Source: Cloacibacterium normanense
GTDB taxonomy: Bacteria; Bacteroidota; Bacteroidia; Flavobacteriales; Weeksellaceae
DNA: 64,000 nucleotides
Direction of reading: 5' to 3'
Assembly (NCBI RefSeq): GCF_002943105.1
Contig: NZ_PTPZ01000002.1
Coordinates: 211,582-275,581 of the forward strand
Shown: positions 9,270-18,252 of the stretch, piece after piece
Position numbering within the stretch: the first letter of the stretch is position 1
Layout: each line of letters opens with the position of its first letter
Program-made: the position numbers and the translations under genes
Notes under the pieces: model-generated
The model's input: only the letters and a program-made list of their open reading frames with translations
Told to the model about the DNA's origin: nothing
Database searches by the model: none

Positions 9270-10640
9270 TTGGAAGAATTTTTTGAAAATGAGCTTGCTA
9301 AAAAGTTCGAAGACATGATAGAAAATAACGAACAGTTCTACTTTGACACAGAAGAAGTAGAAGATATTGTTATTTTTTATTTAGAAATGGGAGACATCAA
9401 TTTTGCAGAAATGGCTGTGAATTATGGCTTAAATCTTCACCCTAATTCTATCGAACTAAAAGTTAAGCAATTAGAAGTCTTTTTAGAACTCGAAAAATAC
9501 GTTCAAGCTCGTCAATTAATTGAAGAGTTGAAACCTTCATGTTCAGAAAGCACCGACTTTTTGGTTTGTTGTGCCAAATACTATTCTAACAACGGAAATC
9601 CCAGAAAATCAATAGAATTTTGCGAAAAAGCATTAGAACTAGAAGAGGAAGAAAGTTTCTTGCATAATTTCATTGCAGATGAATATTACAATCTTCAAGA
9701 CCCTTTTAATGCATTGAAAAATTACAAATTAGCATTAAAACACGATCCTCAAGATGAATATGCACTAGAAAGTGCGATGATGTGTTATGGCGAAATGACT
9801 CGTCATGCTGAAGCAGAAGAATTTTTACAAAATTATATCAATCAGTTTCCTTTTTCAGAAACCGCTTGGTTTGAGATGGGACAATTCTATTTTAACCGAA
9901 AAAACTACGAAAAAGCAATTCAGTCTTTCGATTATTTACTCGCGATTAATTCTGATGCAGCTGGAGTTTATGCCAATAAAGCAGCGTGTTATGAAGCGAT
10001 GGAACAATGGGAAAAAGCGATTGAGGTTTACGAAGAACAGCTGGAATTAGAATATACCAAAGCTTTTACTTTTTACAAAATTGGATTGTGCTACAAAGCG
10101 TCCAAAAAAAATATGGAAGCGCTTCGTGCTTTTCAGAAATCTTTAAGAGAAGATCCGCAGTTTTATCTTTCGATGATGGAGCAGAGTGACCTTTATTTGG
10201 AAATGGGAAGTATGAAAGAAGCCTTACATTTTGCTAAAGAAGCTGTTGCATTGAATGAAAACAACTTAGAATTTCAGAAGAAATTAGCTTTTCTTTACAT
10301 AGATTCTGGCAGATTCGAAGAATCGCTTTCTTGTCTTAAAAAATTAGTAGATGTTGAGCCAAAAAGATTTTACAATTGGTATGCATATAGTGAAGTAATC
10401 ATGCTTATTGGTGAATATGAAGACGCAATTACTGTTTTAGAACAAGCTACCAAAATTCACCAGAGAGCAGAATTGTATTATCAGCTCAGCAATTCTTATC
10501 TTCACTTAAATGATGAAGAAAACGGACAAAAAGCATTGCAAAAAGCCCTAGAGTTAGACGAAAGTCTTTCGAGCGACATGCAAGAAAAATACCCTTTTAT
10601 TAAGGAGCAAATTTCTAAAGAAAAGAGTAAAAATAAATAG
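9270..10640 (+). CDS. tetratricopeptide repeat protein, TTG start
   Basis: This soluble 456-aa protein is built almost entirely of TPR helices. Typical repeats include AWFEMGQFYFNRKNYEKAIQ at about 195-214 and VYANKAACYEAMEQWEKAIE at about 230-249, continuing to about residue 430 before a Lys-rich tail. TPR proteins are scaffolds, so no specific function can be given. The start is TTG at 9270, with an in-frame stop 9 bp upstream. The first ATG in frame is residue 16 (MIENNEQFYFD). The TTG start is preferred because it retains an acidic N-terminal helix that I recall in related proteins. Confidence 0.75.
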   Translation: MEEFFENELAKKFEDMIENNEQFYFDTEEVEDIVIFYLEMGDINFAEMAVNYGLNLHPNSIELKVKQLEVFLELEKYVQARQLIEELKPSCSESTDFLVCCAKYYSNNGNPRKSIEFCEKALELEEEESFLHNFIADEYYNLQDPFNALKNYKLALKHDPQDEYALESAMMCYGEMTRHAEAEEFLQNYINQFPFSETAWFEMGQFYFNRKNYEKAIQSFDYLLAINSDAAGVYANKAACYEAMEQWEKAIEVYEEQLELEYTKAFTFYKIGLCYKASKKNMEALRAFQKSLREDPQFYLSMMEQSDLYLEMGSMKEALHFAKEAVALNENNLEFQKKLAFLYIDSGRFEESLSCLKKLVDVEPKRFYNWYAYSEVIMLIGEYEDAITVLEQATKIHQRAELYYQLSNSYLHLNDEENGQKALQKALELDESLSSDMQEKYPFIKEQISKEKSKNK

Positions 10641-10642
10641 CA

Positions 10643-10671
10643 AATCCCGAGAATTTCTCGGGATTTTTTTT
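10643..10671 (+). terminator. terminator after the TPR gene
   Basis: An 11-bp stem AATCCCGAGAA/TTCTCGGGATT is followed by eight T. It overlaps the stop codon of the convergent membrane-protein gene. Confidence 0.85.
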
Positions 10672-11935
10672 ATTTATAATTCTGTTCTAAAAACCAAAAG
10701 AACTCTTCCATTCTATACACATTATTCGCAATTAAGAAAACGAATAAAATTCCTACAAAAACCGTCAGAAAAGAAAGCATTTTTGGAGAGTTTTTATACC
10801 CGAAAAACAACCAACCCAACATCATCGGAACTATAAAAATGAAATGTCCACCGTAAATGTAAGAAGTATGCAAACCAAACTTCAATACGCAATGAATAAT
10901 GATATCTACAAAAAATGAAAGCATTAAAATCTGAACGAATTTGTTTTTGAAATTTTTAAAATAACTCCAAAAAACAAGAACTAGAACTGCGCCAACAAAA
11001 ATATACGGAGCTACAGATGTGAAAACATCCATAAATAGGGCATTGTAATGGAAACCCTTTTTATTGTGATAATCTCTCACCACAAAATTTGAAAAAATCA
11101 CATTTCCTCCGAAAAACCAAGACGAAATCATGTCCCAAAGTGGCGTTACTTTCGGTTTTGAAAATTTTTCGTATTGTTCACCCGTTTTGGTAAAAATCCT
11201 CATGTAATCCCAATCTAATCGGTACAAAAACAACAAAACGAAAACCGCTGCTGAAATCACAACTCTAATCGCGGCATTGAAAAAGTTTTTAAAATTCTTG
11301 AATAGACCTTTTTCAAAAAGGATAGGAATGTAGACTTTTACAATATTCGTAATCGTTAAACCGCCTACCAAAACCGAAGCAAAAGTGAGCGGAAATAGAG
11401 AAATTTTCTTTTCTTTTTTGAGTTTTGCCGCTGCATAATAATTAAAAGCTACCAAAAAAAGCAAAGTATAAGTATAAGTTTCTGGCGTAAACGAAAGCAG
11501 AATTGGAGTGGTGAAAAAAGCAAAGAAAAACGTAATTAACACATTGATTTTCAGTGGAATTCTAACAATATTTCTTAAATATTTAAACAACTGAACCAAA
11601 GCCAAACTTACGGCAAAATTACTGCACCAAGCCAAAACCAAACGGAAAATTTCATTCTTTTTACCCTCTGAAATCCAAAGCGCAAATTCTCTGATAAAAT
11701 CGAAGAAATAATTAGAAAGCGGATGTCTCTCGAAACCACCACCTGTCATTACAATCGAGCGATTATCAAAACTGAAATAAGCGTCCCAAGGAATTCTATC
11801 ATCAAATATAATTCTGTAATTCAGAGCGATATAGCTTCCTAAAATTCCGTAAGAAGTGAGGAAAATGATGAACAAAATCCATTCAATCCCATTGCTTGGA
11901 AAAATGAGTTTTAAAGTGTCTTTGAATTTTTTCAA
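10670..11935 (-). CDS. polytopic membrane protein, probably DUF6080-like
   Basis: This 421-aa integral membrane protein has about ten hydrophobic helices; the first is at about 18-40. A conserved-looking luminal stretch between helices 1 and 2 reads DDRIPWDAYFSFDN and then GGGFERHPLSNYFFD. The overall plan resembles GT39/GT-C-type membrane glycosyltransferases, and I recall similar Chryseobacterium proteins annotated as DUF6080, but no catalytic motif can be assigned. It is convergent with the TPR gene and downstream of selO on the same strand. Confidence 0.65.
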   Translation of the reverse strand: MKKFKDTLKLIFPSNGIEWILFIIFLTSYGILGSYIALNYRIIFDDRIPWDAYFSFDNRSIVMTGGGFERHPLSNYFFDFIREFALWISEGKKNEIFRLVLAWCSNFAVSLALVQLFKYLRNIVRIPLKINVLITFFFAFFTTPILLSFTPETYTYTLLFLVAFNYYAAAKLKKEKKISLFPLTFASVLVGGLTITNIVKVYIPILFEKGLFKNFKNFFNAAIRVVISAAVFVLLFLYRLDWDYMRIFTKTGEQYEKFSKPKVTPLWDMISSWFFGGNVIFSNFVVRDYHNKKGFHYNALFMDVFTSVAPYIFVGAVLVLVFWSYFKNFKNKFVQILMLSFFVDIIIHCVLKFGLHTSYIYGGHFIFIVPMMLGWLFFGYKNSPKMLSFLTVFVGILFVFLIANNVYRMEEFFWFLEQNYK

Positions 11936-12144
11936 GGATAAAATTTTTGCAAAAGTATTGGTTTCTCACAGATTACACAGATTTTCACAGAAATTTTTTT
12001 CTAAAAATATTTTTACGACAAGAGCGAAAAAAGATAAAATTCGTTTTAAGCCATCCAAAAGTAAAAAAACTAAAAAAAATCTTTTTTTTACTTTTGAAAT
12101 TCTTGTTTTCAAACCATTCTTTTGTCTCTTTTGTGTTTAGATTC
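11936..12144. repeat. intergenic repeat element between selO and the membrane-protein gene
   Basis: One end (about 11966-11995) carries the iterated words CACAGATTA, CACAGATTT, TCACAGAAA. The other end (about 12116-12139), read on the minus strand, carries ACACAAAAG and GACAAAAG. The interior is AT-rich. Open frames across this stretch on the plus strand are composition artefacts. The word structure matches elements at 29734, 36177, 44236 and 63084. Confidence 0.55.
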
Positions 12145-13689
12145 TTATGAAGAACAAGAAAGGGAACTGCAACCCACTACTCCTTCATATTTTTCTGGTC
12201 TTTTTACCGAAAATTCTGGGTAGATTTCTTCGTAAGGATTTTGAAGAGCGTTCCAAAGTTTGTCAAACAATTCTGTTTTACCTTCTTCCATTTCTGCAAT
12301 GCAATCGTACAGCAAATAGTTTCTCAAGACAAATTTCGGATTGGCTTTTTGCATGATTTTTCGGCTATCTTCTTTTGAAATTTGATTGTAAGATAGTCTT
12401 TGTCTGTAATTTTCTACAAATTCAATCACCAAAGTTTCTTGCTCTTTATTCAAGTTTTGATAGAAAGAATTTTTGAAATGTTCTATAATATCTGAACCTT
12501 CTTCAAGACTTTCTAACAGACTGAAAAACAGTGTGTAATCTGTAGAAATTTCTTCCATCAATTTTTGCCAAGAAGTAAAGAAATCTGCATCATATCTTTC
12601 TAATTTTTCGAACCCGAATTTCTTCGCCATCATTTCATCATGCTTTTTCCAAAACATTTCGCTGTAATCAATTAAGATTTTTTCTAGCGCAGCTTCATCT
12701 TTAATTAAAGGGAAAAGTGCGTTCGCTAATTGCATTAAATTCCAATGAGCAATGTGCGCTTGTTTACCGAAAGCGTATCTTCTTCCTGGTAAATCGGTTG
12801 TATTTGAAGTAAAATTCAAATTGTATTCATCTAAAAATGAGAATGGGCCGTAATCTATCGTATTACCAATAATGCTCATATTATCGGTATTCATTACGCC
12901 ATGTGTAAATCCTACTCTAATCCATTCTACAATCATATCGGCGGTTTTTTCGCCCACTATTTTGAAAAATTCCAGATATTTTTCGAGTGAATTTTTATCA
13001 ATTTCAGTAAAGTAATTTTCGATGGTAAAATCTGCTAATTTTTGTAAAGTATCGAGTTCATTTCTTGCTGCTAACAACTCAAAATGCCCAAAACGAAGAA
13101 ACGTTTCCGAAGTTCTAATAATTACCGCACCTTGTTCGAAATCTACATTTCCGTTGTACATGATATCTCGTGCCACTTTTTCGCCAGAAAGCGAAAGAGA
13201 AAGCGCTCTTGTAGTAGGAATTCCTAAGTGAAACATGGCTTCACTCATGAGATATTCTCTGATTGATGAACGCAAAACGGCTCTTCCATCTGCATGACGA
13301 GAGTAAGGAGTTGCTCCTGCTCCTTTCCATTGAATTTCTGTTGATTCTCCTTCTTTATTTTCAATTTCTCCTGCATAAATAGCTCTTCCATCACCTAATT
13401 GACCAGCCCATTGTCCGAACTGATGACCTGCATAAGCGGTAGAAAAAGTTTTCACATTTTCTGGAAGTTTGGTAGCGTTTAAAAAATCTGTATCCTCTTG
13501 GTTTTCAATTTTTCCAAAGCCTATTTCTTCGGCTAAATTTTCGTTAAAGTGCAATAACTGCGCTTTTTTGAATCCATAAATATCGGTAAGTGCAAAAAAG
13601 AAATTGGGCGTTTGTCTTTGTACAGGATTTCCTGAAAAATCTCCTGGAAAAAGGTCAAAATATCTCTGTGTAATTTTATCTAAATTCAT
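12145..13689 (-). CDS. selO: protein adenylyltransferase SelO (YdiU family)
   Basis: SelO is a pseudokinase-fold enzyme that transfers AMP from ATP to Ser/Thr/Tyr of target proteins, with a role in redox stress known from E. coli. The 514-aa protein has family length. Visible blocks are AYAGHQFGQWAGQLGDGRA (about 85-103), GAGATPYSRHADGRAVLRSS (about 122-141), the metal/nucleotide segment VMNTDNMSI (about 265-273) and DYGPFSF. The C-terminus GCSSLSCSS keeps the CxxxxC pair of non-selenium SelO proteins. It is a single gene on the minus strand. Confidence 0.93.
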   Translation of the reverse strand: MNLDKITQRYFDLFPGDFSGNPVQRQTPNFFFALTDIYGFKKAQLLHFNENLAEEIGFGKIENQEDTDFLNATKLPENVKTFSTAYAGHQFGQWAGQLGDGRAIYAGEIENKEGESTEIQWKGAGATPYSRHADGRAVLRSSIREYLMSEAMFHLGIPTTRALSLSLSGEKVARDIMYNGNVDFEQGAVIIRTSETFLRFGHFELLAARNELDTLQKLADFTIENYFTEIDKNSLEKYLEFFKIVGEKTADMIVEWIRVGFTHGVMNTDNMSIIGNTIDYGPFSFLDEYNLNFTSNTTDLPGRRYAFGKQAHIAHWNLMQLANALFPLIKDEAALEKILIDYSEMFWKKHDEMMAKKFGFEKLERYDADFFTSWQKLMEEISTDYTLFFSLLESLEEGSDIIEHFKNSFYQNLNKEQETLVIEFVENYRQRLSYNQISKEDSRKIMQKANPKFVLRNYLLYDCIAEMEEGKTELFDKLWNALQNPYEEIYPEFSVKRPEKYEGVVGCSSLSCSS

Positions 13690-13713
13690 TTTGCAAAACT
13701 AAATGATTTTCAA

Positions 13714-13748
13714 GAAAAAACCGCTTCAAATAAGATTGAAACGGTTTA
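13714..13748 (-). terminator. terminator after PBP1A
   Basis: An 11-bp stem AACCGCTTCAA/TTGAAACGGTT with one mismatch is followed by T residues on the minus strand. It lies just past the PBP1A stop codon. Confidence 0.75.
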
Positions 13749-13754
13749 TCATTT

Positions 13755-16118
13755 TTATTGATTGAAATCTACTTCGTCTTTATTAAGATTTTCGTTGAGA
13801 TTCTCATCTTTCGGCTTATTATTTTTAGGCTGATTGTCTTTCGGTTTAGGATTTTTGATTTGGTCTATGGTTTGTAATCCTCCATCGTCTCCATAACCTC
13901 CAAGTCCTTGTAAATCTGCACAATCTCCCGTCCAATTAGAAGGTTTGGCAAATTTATCATCTTGTGTAATCCCGAGTTCTCTATCTGCCCAAATTTTCTT
14001 CATAAAAATTCCCCAAATTGGCAATGCCATTCTCGCACCTTGACCTTCACCTGTACTCCAGAAGTGCGTTGCTCTGTCTTCCCAACCTACCCAAACTCCA
14101 GTTGCTAGATTAGGCGTAATTCCCATGAACCAACCATCTGAGTTGTTCTGAGTAGTACCAGTTTTACCAGCTATTTCTACAGTATCAGGAATTCCCATTC
14201 TTCTTAACTGACCAGAAGCTGTACCAAATCTTGCAACACCTTTCATCAAGTCTATCATGGTATAAGCGTACATTTCGTTCATGACTTCTTTGGTTTCGTT
14301 TTTCACTTCTTTAATTACTCTACCATTAGCATCTTCTATACGCCAAACCATTTCTGGTTTAATGTAATTTCCATAATTTGCAAAAGAACTATAAGCTCCC
14401 AACATTTCGTAAATGGTAATATCAGAAGAACCTAGAGCGATTGCATATTCATTTGGCATTTCTTCTGTTACTCCTAAATCTCTAGCCAATTGGATTACTT
14501 TTTTAGGACTTACAGATTCTATTAATCTTACAGCAACAGGGTTTTTAGAATGTGCTAAAGCGTCTCTCAAAGTAAGATTACCACCATTACCTTCTACTAC
14601 CCAATCTCCTTTGGTATAAGTAGCATTAGAAACGGTAGAACAAGGAGTCATTCCTAAATTCATGATTGCTGTAGCATATACAAACGGTTTAAATGTAGAA
14701 CCAACTTGTCTTTTTCCTTGTTTTACGTGGTCATATTGAAAATGCTTCCAATCGATTCCTCCTACCCAAGCTTTGATATCACCCGTTGCAGGTTCCATAG
14801 ACATTAAGCCAGCTTGTGCAATTTGCTTATGGTATCTGATAGAATCATACGGAGACATTTCGGTTTCTTTTTCTCCTTCCCAAGTAAAGATGGTGGTTTT
14901 GGTAGGCGTTTTGAAATCCATCATAATAGAATCTTCTGAAACCCCTTCTGCAGCCAATTGTTTATATCTGCCTGTTCTTTTCATTGCAGCTAGCATAATA
15001 TCATCTATTTGCTTTTTCTTCAAGAAATAGAAAGGTCTATTAGGATTTCTGCGTTGTTCATCATCAAAACTTTTCTGAAGACTGGTCATGTGTTCCTTAA
15101 TGGCTTCTTCTGCATATTTCTGCATTTTAGAATCTAAGGTTACAAAGATTTTAAGACCATCTCTGTAAATATTTACATCTTTACCAGTCTCTTTCTCGTA
15201 TTCTTCTAAATAGCTATTAATTTCTTTTCTCAAATAATGCTTATAATAAGCAGAATATCCTTCGTCTACAGATTCTACAGGATGGAAATCTACTACGATG
15301 GGTTCCGCTACTACTTTGTCATAAGTAGCTTGGTCTATATAGTTGGTTTTAAGCATTTGCTCTAAAACCACATTTCTTCTTTCCTTAGCTCGTTCAGGAT
15401 TTCTAATGGGATTATTTCTAATTGGAGCCTCTAGCATTGCTACAAAAGTTGCGGCTTCTGAAAGAGTTAAGTCTTTAGTAGATTTATTAAAATAAATGCG
15501 TGAAGCTAATTCAATACCCTTGGAATTATAATTAAAATCCATTTTGTTAAAATACATCGTGATGATTTCTTCTTTGGTATATCTTTTCTCCAAACTTACC
15601 GCAACTGACCATTCTTTTAATTTTTGAATGCCTCTCATTAAAGAATTTGTTGCGGGTTTTTTCGTAAACAATAGTTTTGCCAACTGCTGAGAAATAGTAG
15701 AACCACCACCTCTTTTACCACGGAATGCTACCGCTCTTGCAAAAGCTTGCAAATCAATTCCTGAGTGCTCACGGAAACGTTCATCTTCTTTTGCCATTAA
15801 TGCATATACTAAATGCGGCGGCAAATCTTTATAGGTAACCGGAATGGTTTTTTCTTTCTCGAATTTCCCTAAGGTAACGCCATCAGAAGAAATAATCTCT
15901 GAAGCCACGTAAATATCTGGATTTTCTAATTCTTTTACATCTGGCATATCTCCCAAAAATCCTTGAGATACAGCAAAAAACAAAAATGCTGTTCCTAGAA
16001 TTATTCCTCCTAAGCCAAGCCAAATGAATTTGACCCATTTTTTATAACCGAAGTTTTTTTGCTTTTTGGGTGGCAACGGAAAATTAAGTGTGCTGCCTTG
16101 TTTTACAGTGTTTTCCAT
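13755..16118 (-). CDS. class A penicillin-binding protein (PBP1A-like)
   Basis: This bifunctional peptidoglycan synthase polymerises glycan strands from lipid II and cross-links peptides. The 787-aa protein has a cytoplasmic tail, a membrane anchor at about 30-50 and a GT51 domain with the catalytic-Glu motif KEDERF (about 110-115) and GGGSTISQQLAK (about 137-148). The transpeptidase domain carries GSTFKPF (SxxK), HSKN (SxN) and KTGTTQ. It ends in a low-complexity Asn/Lys/Asp tail. It is last in the ricT-gldH-PBP1A unit, 7 bp after gldH. That order is common in Flavobacteriia. Confidence 0.93.
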   Translation of the reverse strand: MENTVKQGSTLNFPLPPKKQKNFGYKKWVKFIWLGLGGIILGTAFLFFAVSQGFLGDMPDVKELENPDIYVASEIISSDGVTLGKFEKEKTIPVTYKDLPPHLVYALMAKEDERFREHSGIDLQAFARAVAFRGKRGGGSTISQQLAKLLFTKKPATNSLMRGIQKLKEWSVAVSLEKRYTKEEIITMYFNKMDFNYNSKGIELASRIYFNKSTKDLTLSEAATFVAMLEAPIRNNPIRNPERAKERRNVVLEQMLKTNYIDQATYDKVVAEPIVVDFHPVESVDEGYSAYYKHYLRKEINSYLEEYEKETGKDVNIYRDGLKIFVTLDSKMQKYAEEAIKEHMTSLQKSFDDEQRRNPNRPFYFLKKKQIDDIMLAAMKRTGRYKQLAAEGVSEDSIMMDFKTPTKTTIFTWEGEKETEMSPYDSIRYHKQIAQAGLMSMEPATGDIKAWVGGIDWKHFQYDHVKQGKRQVGSTFKPFVYATAIMNLGMTPCSTVSNATYTKGDWVVEGNGGNLTLRDALAHSKNPVAVRLIESVSPKKVIQLARDLGVTEEMPNEYAIALGSSDITIYEMLGAYSSFANYGNYIKPEMVWRIEDANGRVIKEVKNETKEVMNEMYAYTMIDLMKGVARFGTASGQLRRMGIPDTVEIAGKTGTTQNNSDGWFMGITPNLATGVWVGWEDRATHFWSTGEGQGARMALPIWGIFMKKIWADRELGITQDDKFAKPSNWTGDCADLQGLGGYGDDGGLQTIDQIKNPKPKDNQPKNNKPKDENLNENLNKDEVDFNQ

Positions 16119-16125
16119 ATAATGA

Positions 16126-16593
16126 TTATGGTTGTGTTGAATTTTCTAATTTTACGCCCAAATCTTCAATCCCTACCAGACTATTGGTTCTCATTCCTTG
16201 TTTTACACCAATAATATATTTTCCTTTTTTCGGGAATTTATATTGGTTTTTATATTGAAACAATATTTCTTTAGTCTCGCCAAAACCTTTTCCTAACCAT
16301 TCTCCATTAGGTTTTGCCATGATGTAGTTAAGCGTATCTATTTTAAAATTTTTCTCATTTTCAGCTTTGAGGTAAGTAATTAAAAACAGATTACTATAAG
16401 GATAATCGTTATTATTTCTTACAACAAATATAATATTTTTAGGAGTGCTGGTGTCTTCTATATTCATAGTAAACAGCAGTTCCTTTTTCTTATCCCAAGT
16501 TCCGTTTACTTCATTCATAGAAACCACTTCATTATTATAGGAACATGAAATAAGCATTATAGAAACGAAAAATATCTGAAAATATTTAATCAT
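16126..16593 (-). CDS. gldH: gliding-motility lipoprotein GldH
   Basis: GldH is a lipoprotein required for Bacteroidota gliding and, indirectly, for the type IX secretion apparatus in Flavobacterium johnsoniae. The chosen start (16593) gives MIKYFQIFFVSIMLISC, a short signal with lipobox LISC. A longer frame adds 19 hydrophilic residues and would bury the signal. The 155-aa protein contains the family's GTWDKKKELLF and FVVRNNNDYPYSNLFL segments. Its start overlaps the ricT stop by 8 bp, which suggests translational coupling. No other gld/spr genes are visible here. Confidence 0.85.
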   Translation of the reverse strand: MIKYFQIFFVSIMLISCSYNNEVVSMNEVNGTWDKKKELLFTMNIEDTSTPKNIIFVVRNNNDYPYSNLFLITYLKAENEKNFKIDTLNYIMAKPNGEWLGKGFGETKEILFQYKNQYKFPKKGKYIIGVKQGMRTNSLVGIEDLGVKLENSTQP

Positions 16594-17845
16594 TATTATT
16601 TCTTTTTGGAGGAAATCTTTTTTTGTTTTTATTAAACTTTTTAGGAGCATTGGTTTTTTCAGGTTTATTATTATCCTTTTGAGCTTCTGGCTCTTTGGTT
16701 ACCTGCTCTGCTCTATTATTTCCTGTATTTTTATTTCTATGCTTGTTCGGTTTCTTTTTCTCAAACCTATCCAGATTATTCTCCTGAATTAAATCTACAG
16801 TTTCCACTTTATCTGCTCCTGTGAAGGTTTTCAATTCTTCTAATGGGATAGATTTTTGACCTTTGCTATTGATTTTCATCATTTTTTTAACCTCAGCAAC
16901 GTCTAAATCATACCAAGCCATAGAATTATCTACATAGGCAAACCACATTTTCTTTTTGAAAACGTCTATTTTAATGCAAAAAGCTCTTCCTTTTTCGGTT
17001 TCTAGAATAGTATTAGAAGAAGGAAAATCTGATAATGCATCTACATAACTGTCTAATTCAAAGTTAAGGCAGCATTTTAATTTACCACATTGTCCTGCTA
17101 ATTTCAGCGGATTGATACTTAACTGCTGATATCTTGCCGCATTGGTATTTACTGAACGGAAGTCTGTAAGCCAAGTCGAACAGCATAATTCTCTACCACA
17201 AGAACCTATTCCACCTACTTTGGCAGATTCTTGTCTATAGCCTATTTGCTTCATATCAATCTTTGTTTTGAAAGATGAAGCGTATTCTTTAATCAATTGA
17301 CGGAAATCTACTCTCCCTTCTGCTGTATAATAAAAAGTAGCTTTCGAGCCATCACCTTGATATTCTACATCGGTGATTTTCATTTCCAAACCTAGATTTT
17401 TAGCAATTTTTCTTGCCTGAATCTTCGTTTGGTCTTCTTTTTTTCTGGCATCTTGCCAAATCTCTACATCTTTTTGTGTAGCGACTCTATAAATTTTGAG
17501 GGCAGCATCTTCTGAAAAATGTTTCTTTTTCATCTGAATTTTAACAAGTTCTCCTGTTAAACTTACTACTCCTATATCGTGACCCGGATTAGATTCTACT
17601 GTAACTACGCTACCAATATGAAGCGGCAACTGGTTTACATTATTGAAATAGCATTTTCTATCGTTCTTAAATCTAACTTCTACAAAATTGCACTTATTCT
17701 GTTTAGGTGCTTGTATTGTAGATAGCCAATCAAAGACGCTTAATTTATAACTATTCCCACAGGTATTGACATTTTCGCAACCCGTAGCGCTCTTAGTAGC
17801 ACAAGAATGTTTAGAATCTCCGGATGAATTACATCCACAACTCAT
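16586..17845 (-). CDS. ricT: RicT/YaaT-like PSP1-domain protein
   Basis: In Bacillus the RicA-RicF-RicT complex binds Fe-S clusters and promotes RNA maturation. Homologues in Bacteroidota are annotated as PSP1-domain proteins. The 419-aa protein has a Cys-rich N-terminus (MSCGCNSSG, then CATKSATGCENVNTC), a PSP1 region (about 150-240) with GSCGRELCCS, and a second cluster GQCGKLKCCLNFE (about 254-266). These are plausible Fe-S ligands. The last 70 residues are a basic Lys/Asn tail, possibly RNA-binding. It is the first gene of the ricT-gldH-PBP1A operon. The Ric function is inferred from the family. Confidence 0.8.
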   Translation of the reverse strand: MSCGCNSSGDSKHSCATKSATGCENVNTCGNSYKLSVFDWLSTIQAPKQNKCNFVEVRFKNDRKCYFNNVNQLPLHIGSVVTVESNPGHDIGVVSLTGELVKIQMKKKHFSEDAALKIYRVATQKDVEIWQDARKKEDQTKIQARKIAKNLGLEMKITDVEYQGDGSKATFYYTAEGRVDFRQLIKEYASSFKTKIDMKQIGYRQESAKVGGIGSCGRELCCSTWLTDFRSVNTNAARYQQLSINPLKLAGQCGKLKCCLNFELDSYVDALSDFPSSNTILETEKGRAFCIKIDVFKKKMWFAYVDNSMAWYDLDVAEVKKMMKINSKGQKSIPLEELKTFTGADKVETVDLIQENNLDRFEKKKPNKHRNKNTGNNRAEQVTKEPEAQKDNNKPEKTNAPKKFNKNKKRFPPKRNNND

Positions 17846-18252
17846 AATAATATTTTAATTCTTGCAAATTTAGTATAATTTTTAAACAATATGACATAAA
17901 ACAATAAGTCTATCATCAGGAACTCTAAATTATCATATTTTCACATTAAAATTAAATTTTGATATAAAATTAATAGAAATTATATAATACTATTAAATTA
18001 TTCACATTTTATTTTTCTAGCTTTACATGCAATACATAATTATTGTTTAACATTGTTTTAATTAAACAAACGTTTAAAAATTTACTTTAAAAAGTTTATT
18101 AAGTTATTGATTTACATATATTTATTTTTTTTAATTCAAAAAAAAAATCATAAACAATAAAATAAATTTAATTTTTGTTTAATTTTTTTAATATAATTTT
18201 AACATTTATATATAAATAAATTCTATATTTGGCGCAATAATTATTAATTAAC
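17846..18252. promoter_or_regulatory. 407-bp very AT-rich divergent promoter region
   Basis: No gene is visible. On the minus strand TAAATTTG (17865-17872) is a -7 box 20 bp before ricT. On the plus strand TATATTTG (18224-18231) is a -7 box 21 bp before the OmpP1 gene. Neither has a TTTG at the right distance. The middle is almost pure A/T with a small AAACGTTTG-type palindrome near 18066-18076, which may be an operator or simply curved DNA. Confidence 0.5.

Noticed and set aside
11856-12356. Three plus-strand frames of 67-94 codons between the membrane-protein gene and selO
   Set aside because: Low-complexity Phe/Lys/Ser translations across AT-rich repeat DNA or antisense to selO; no start signals.
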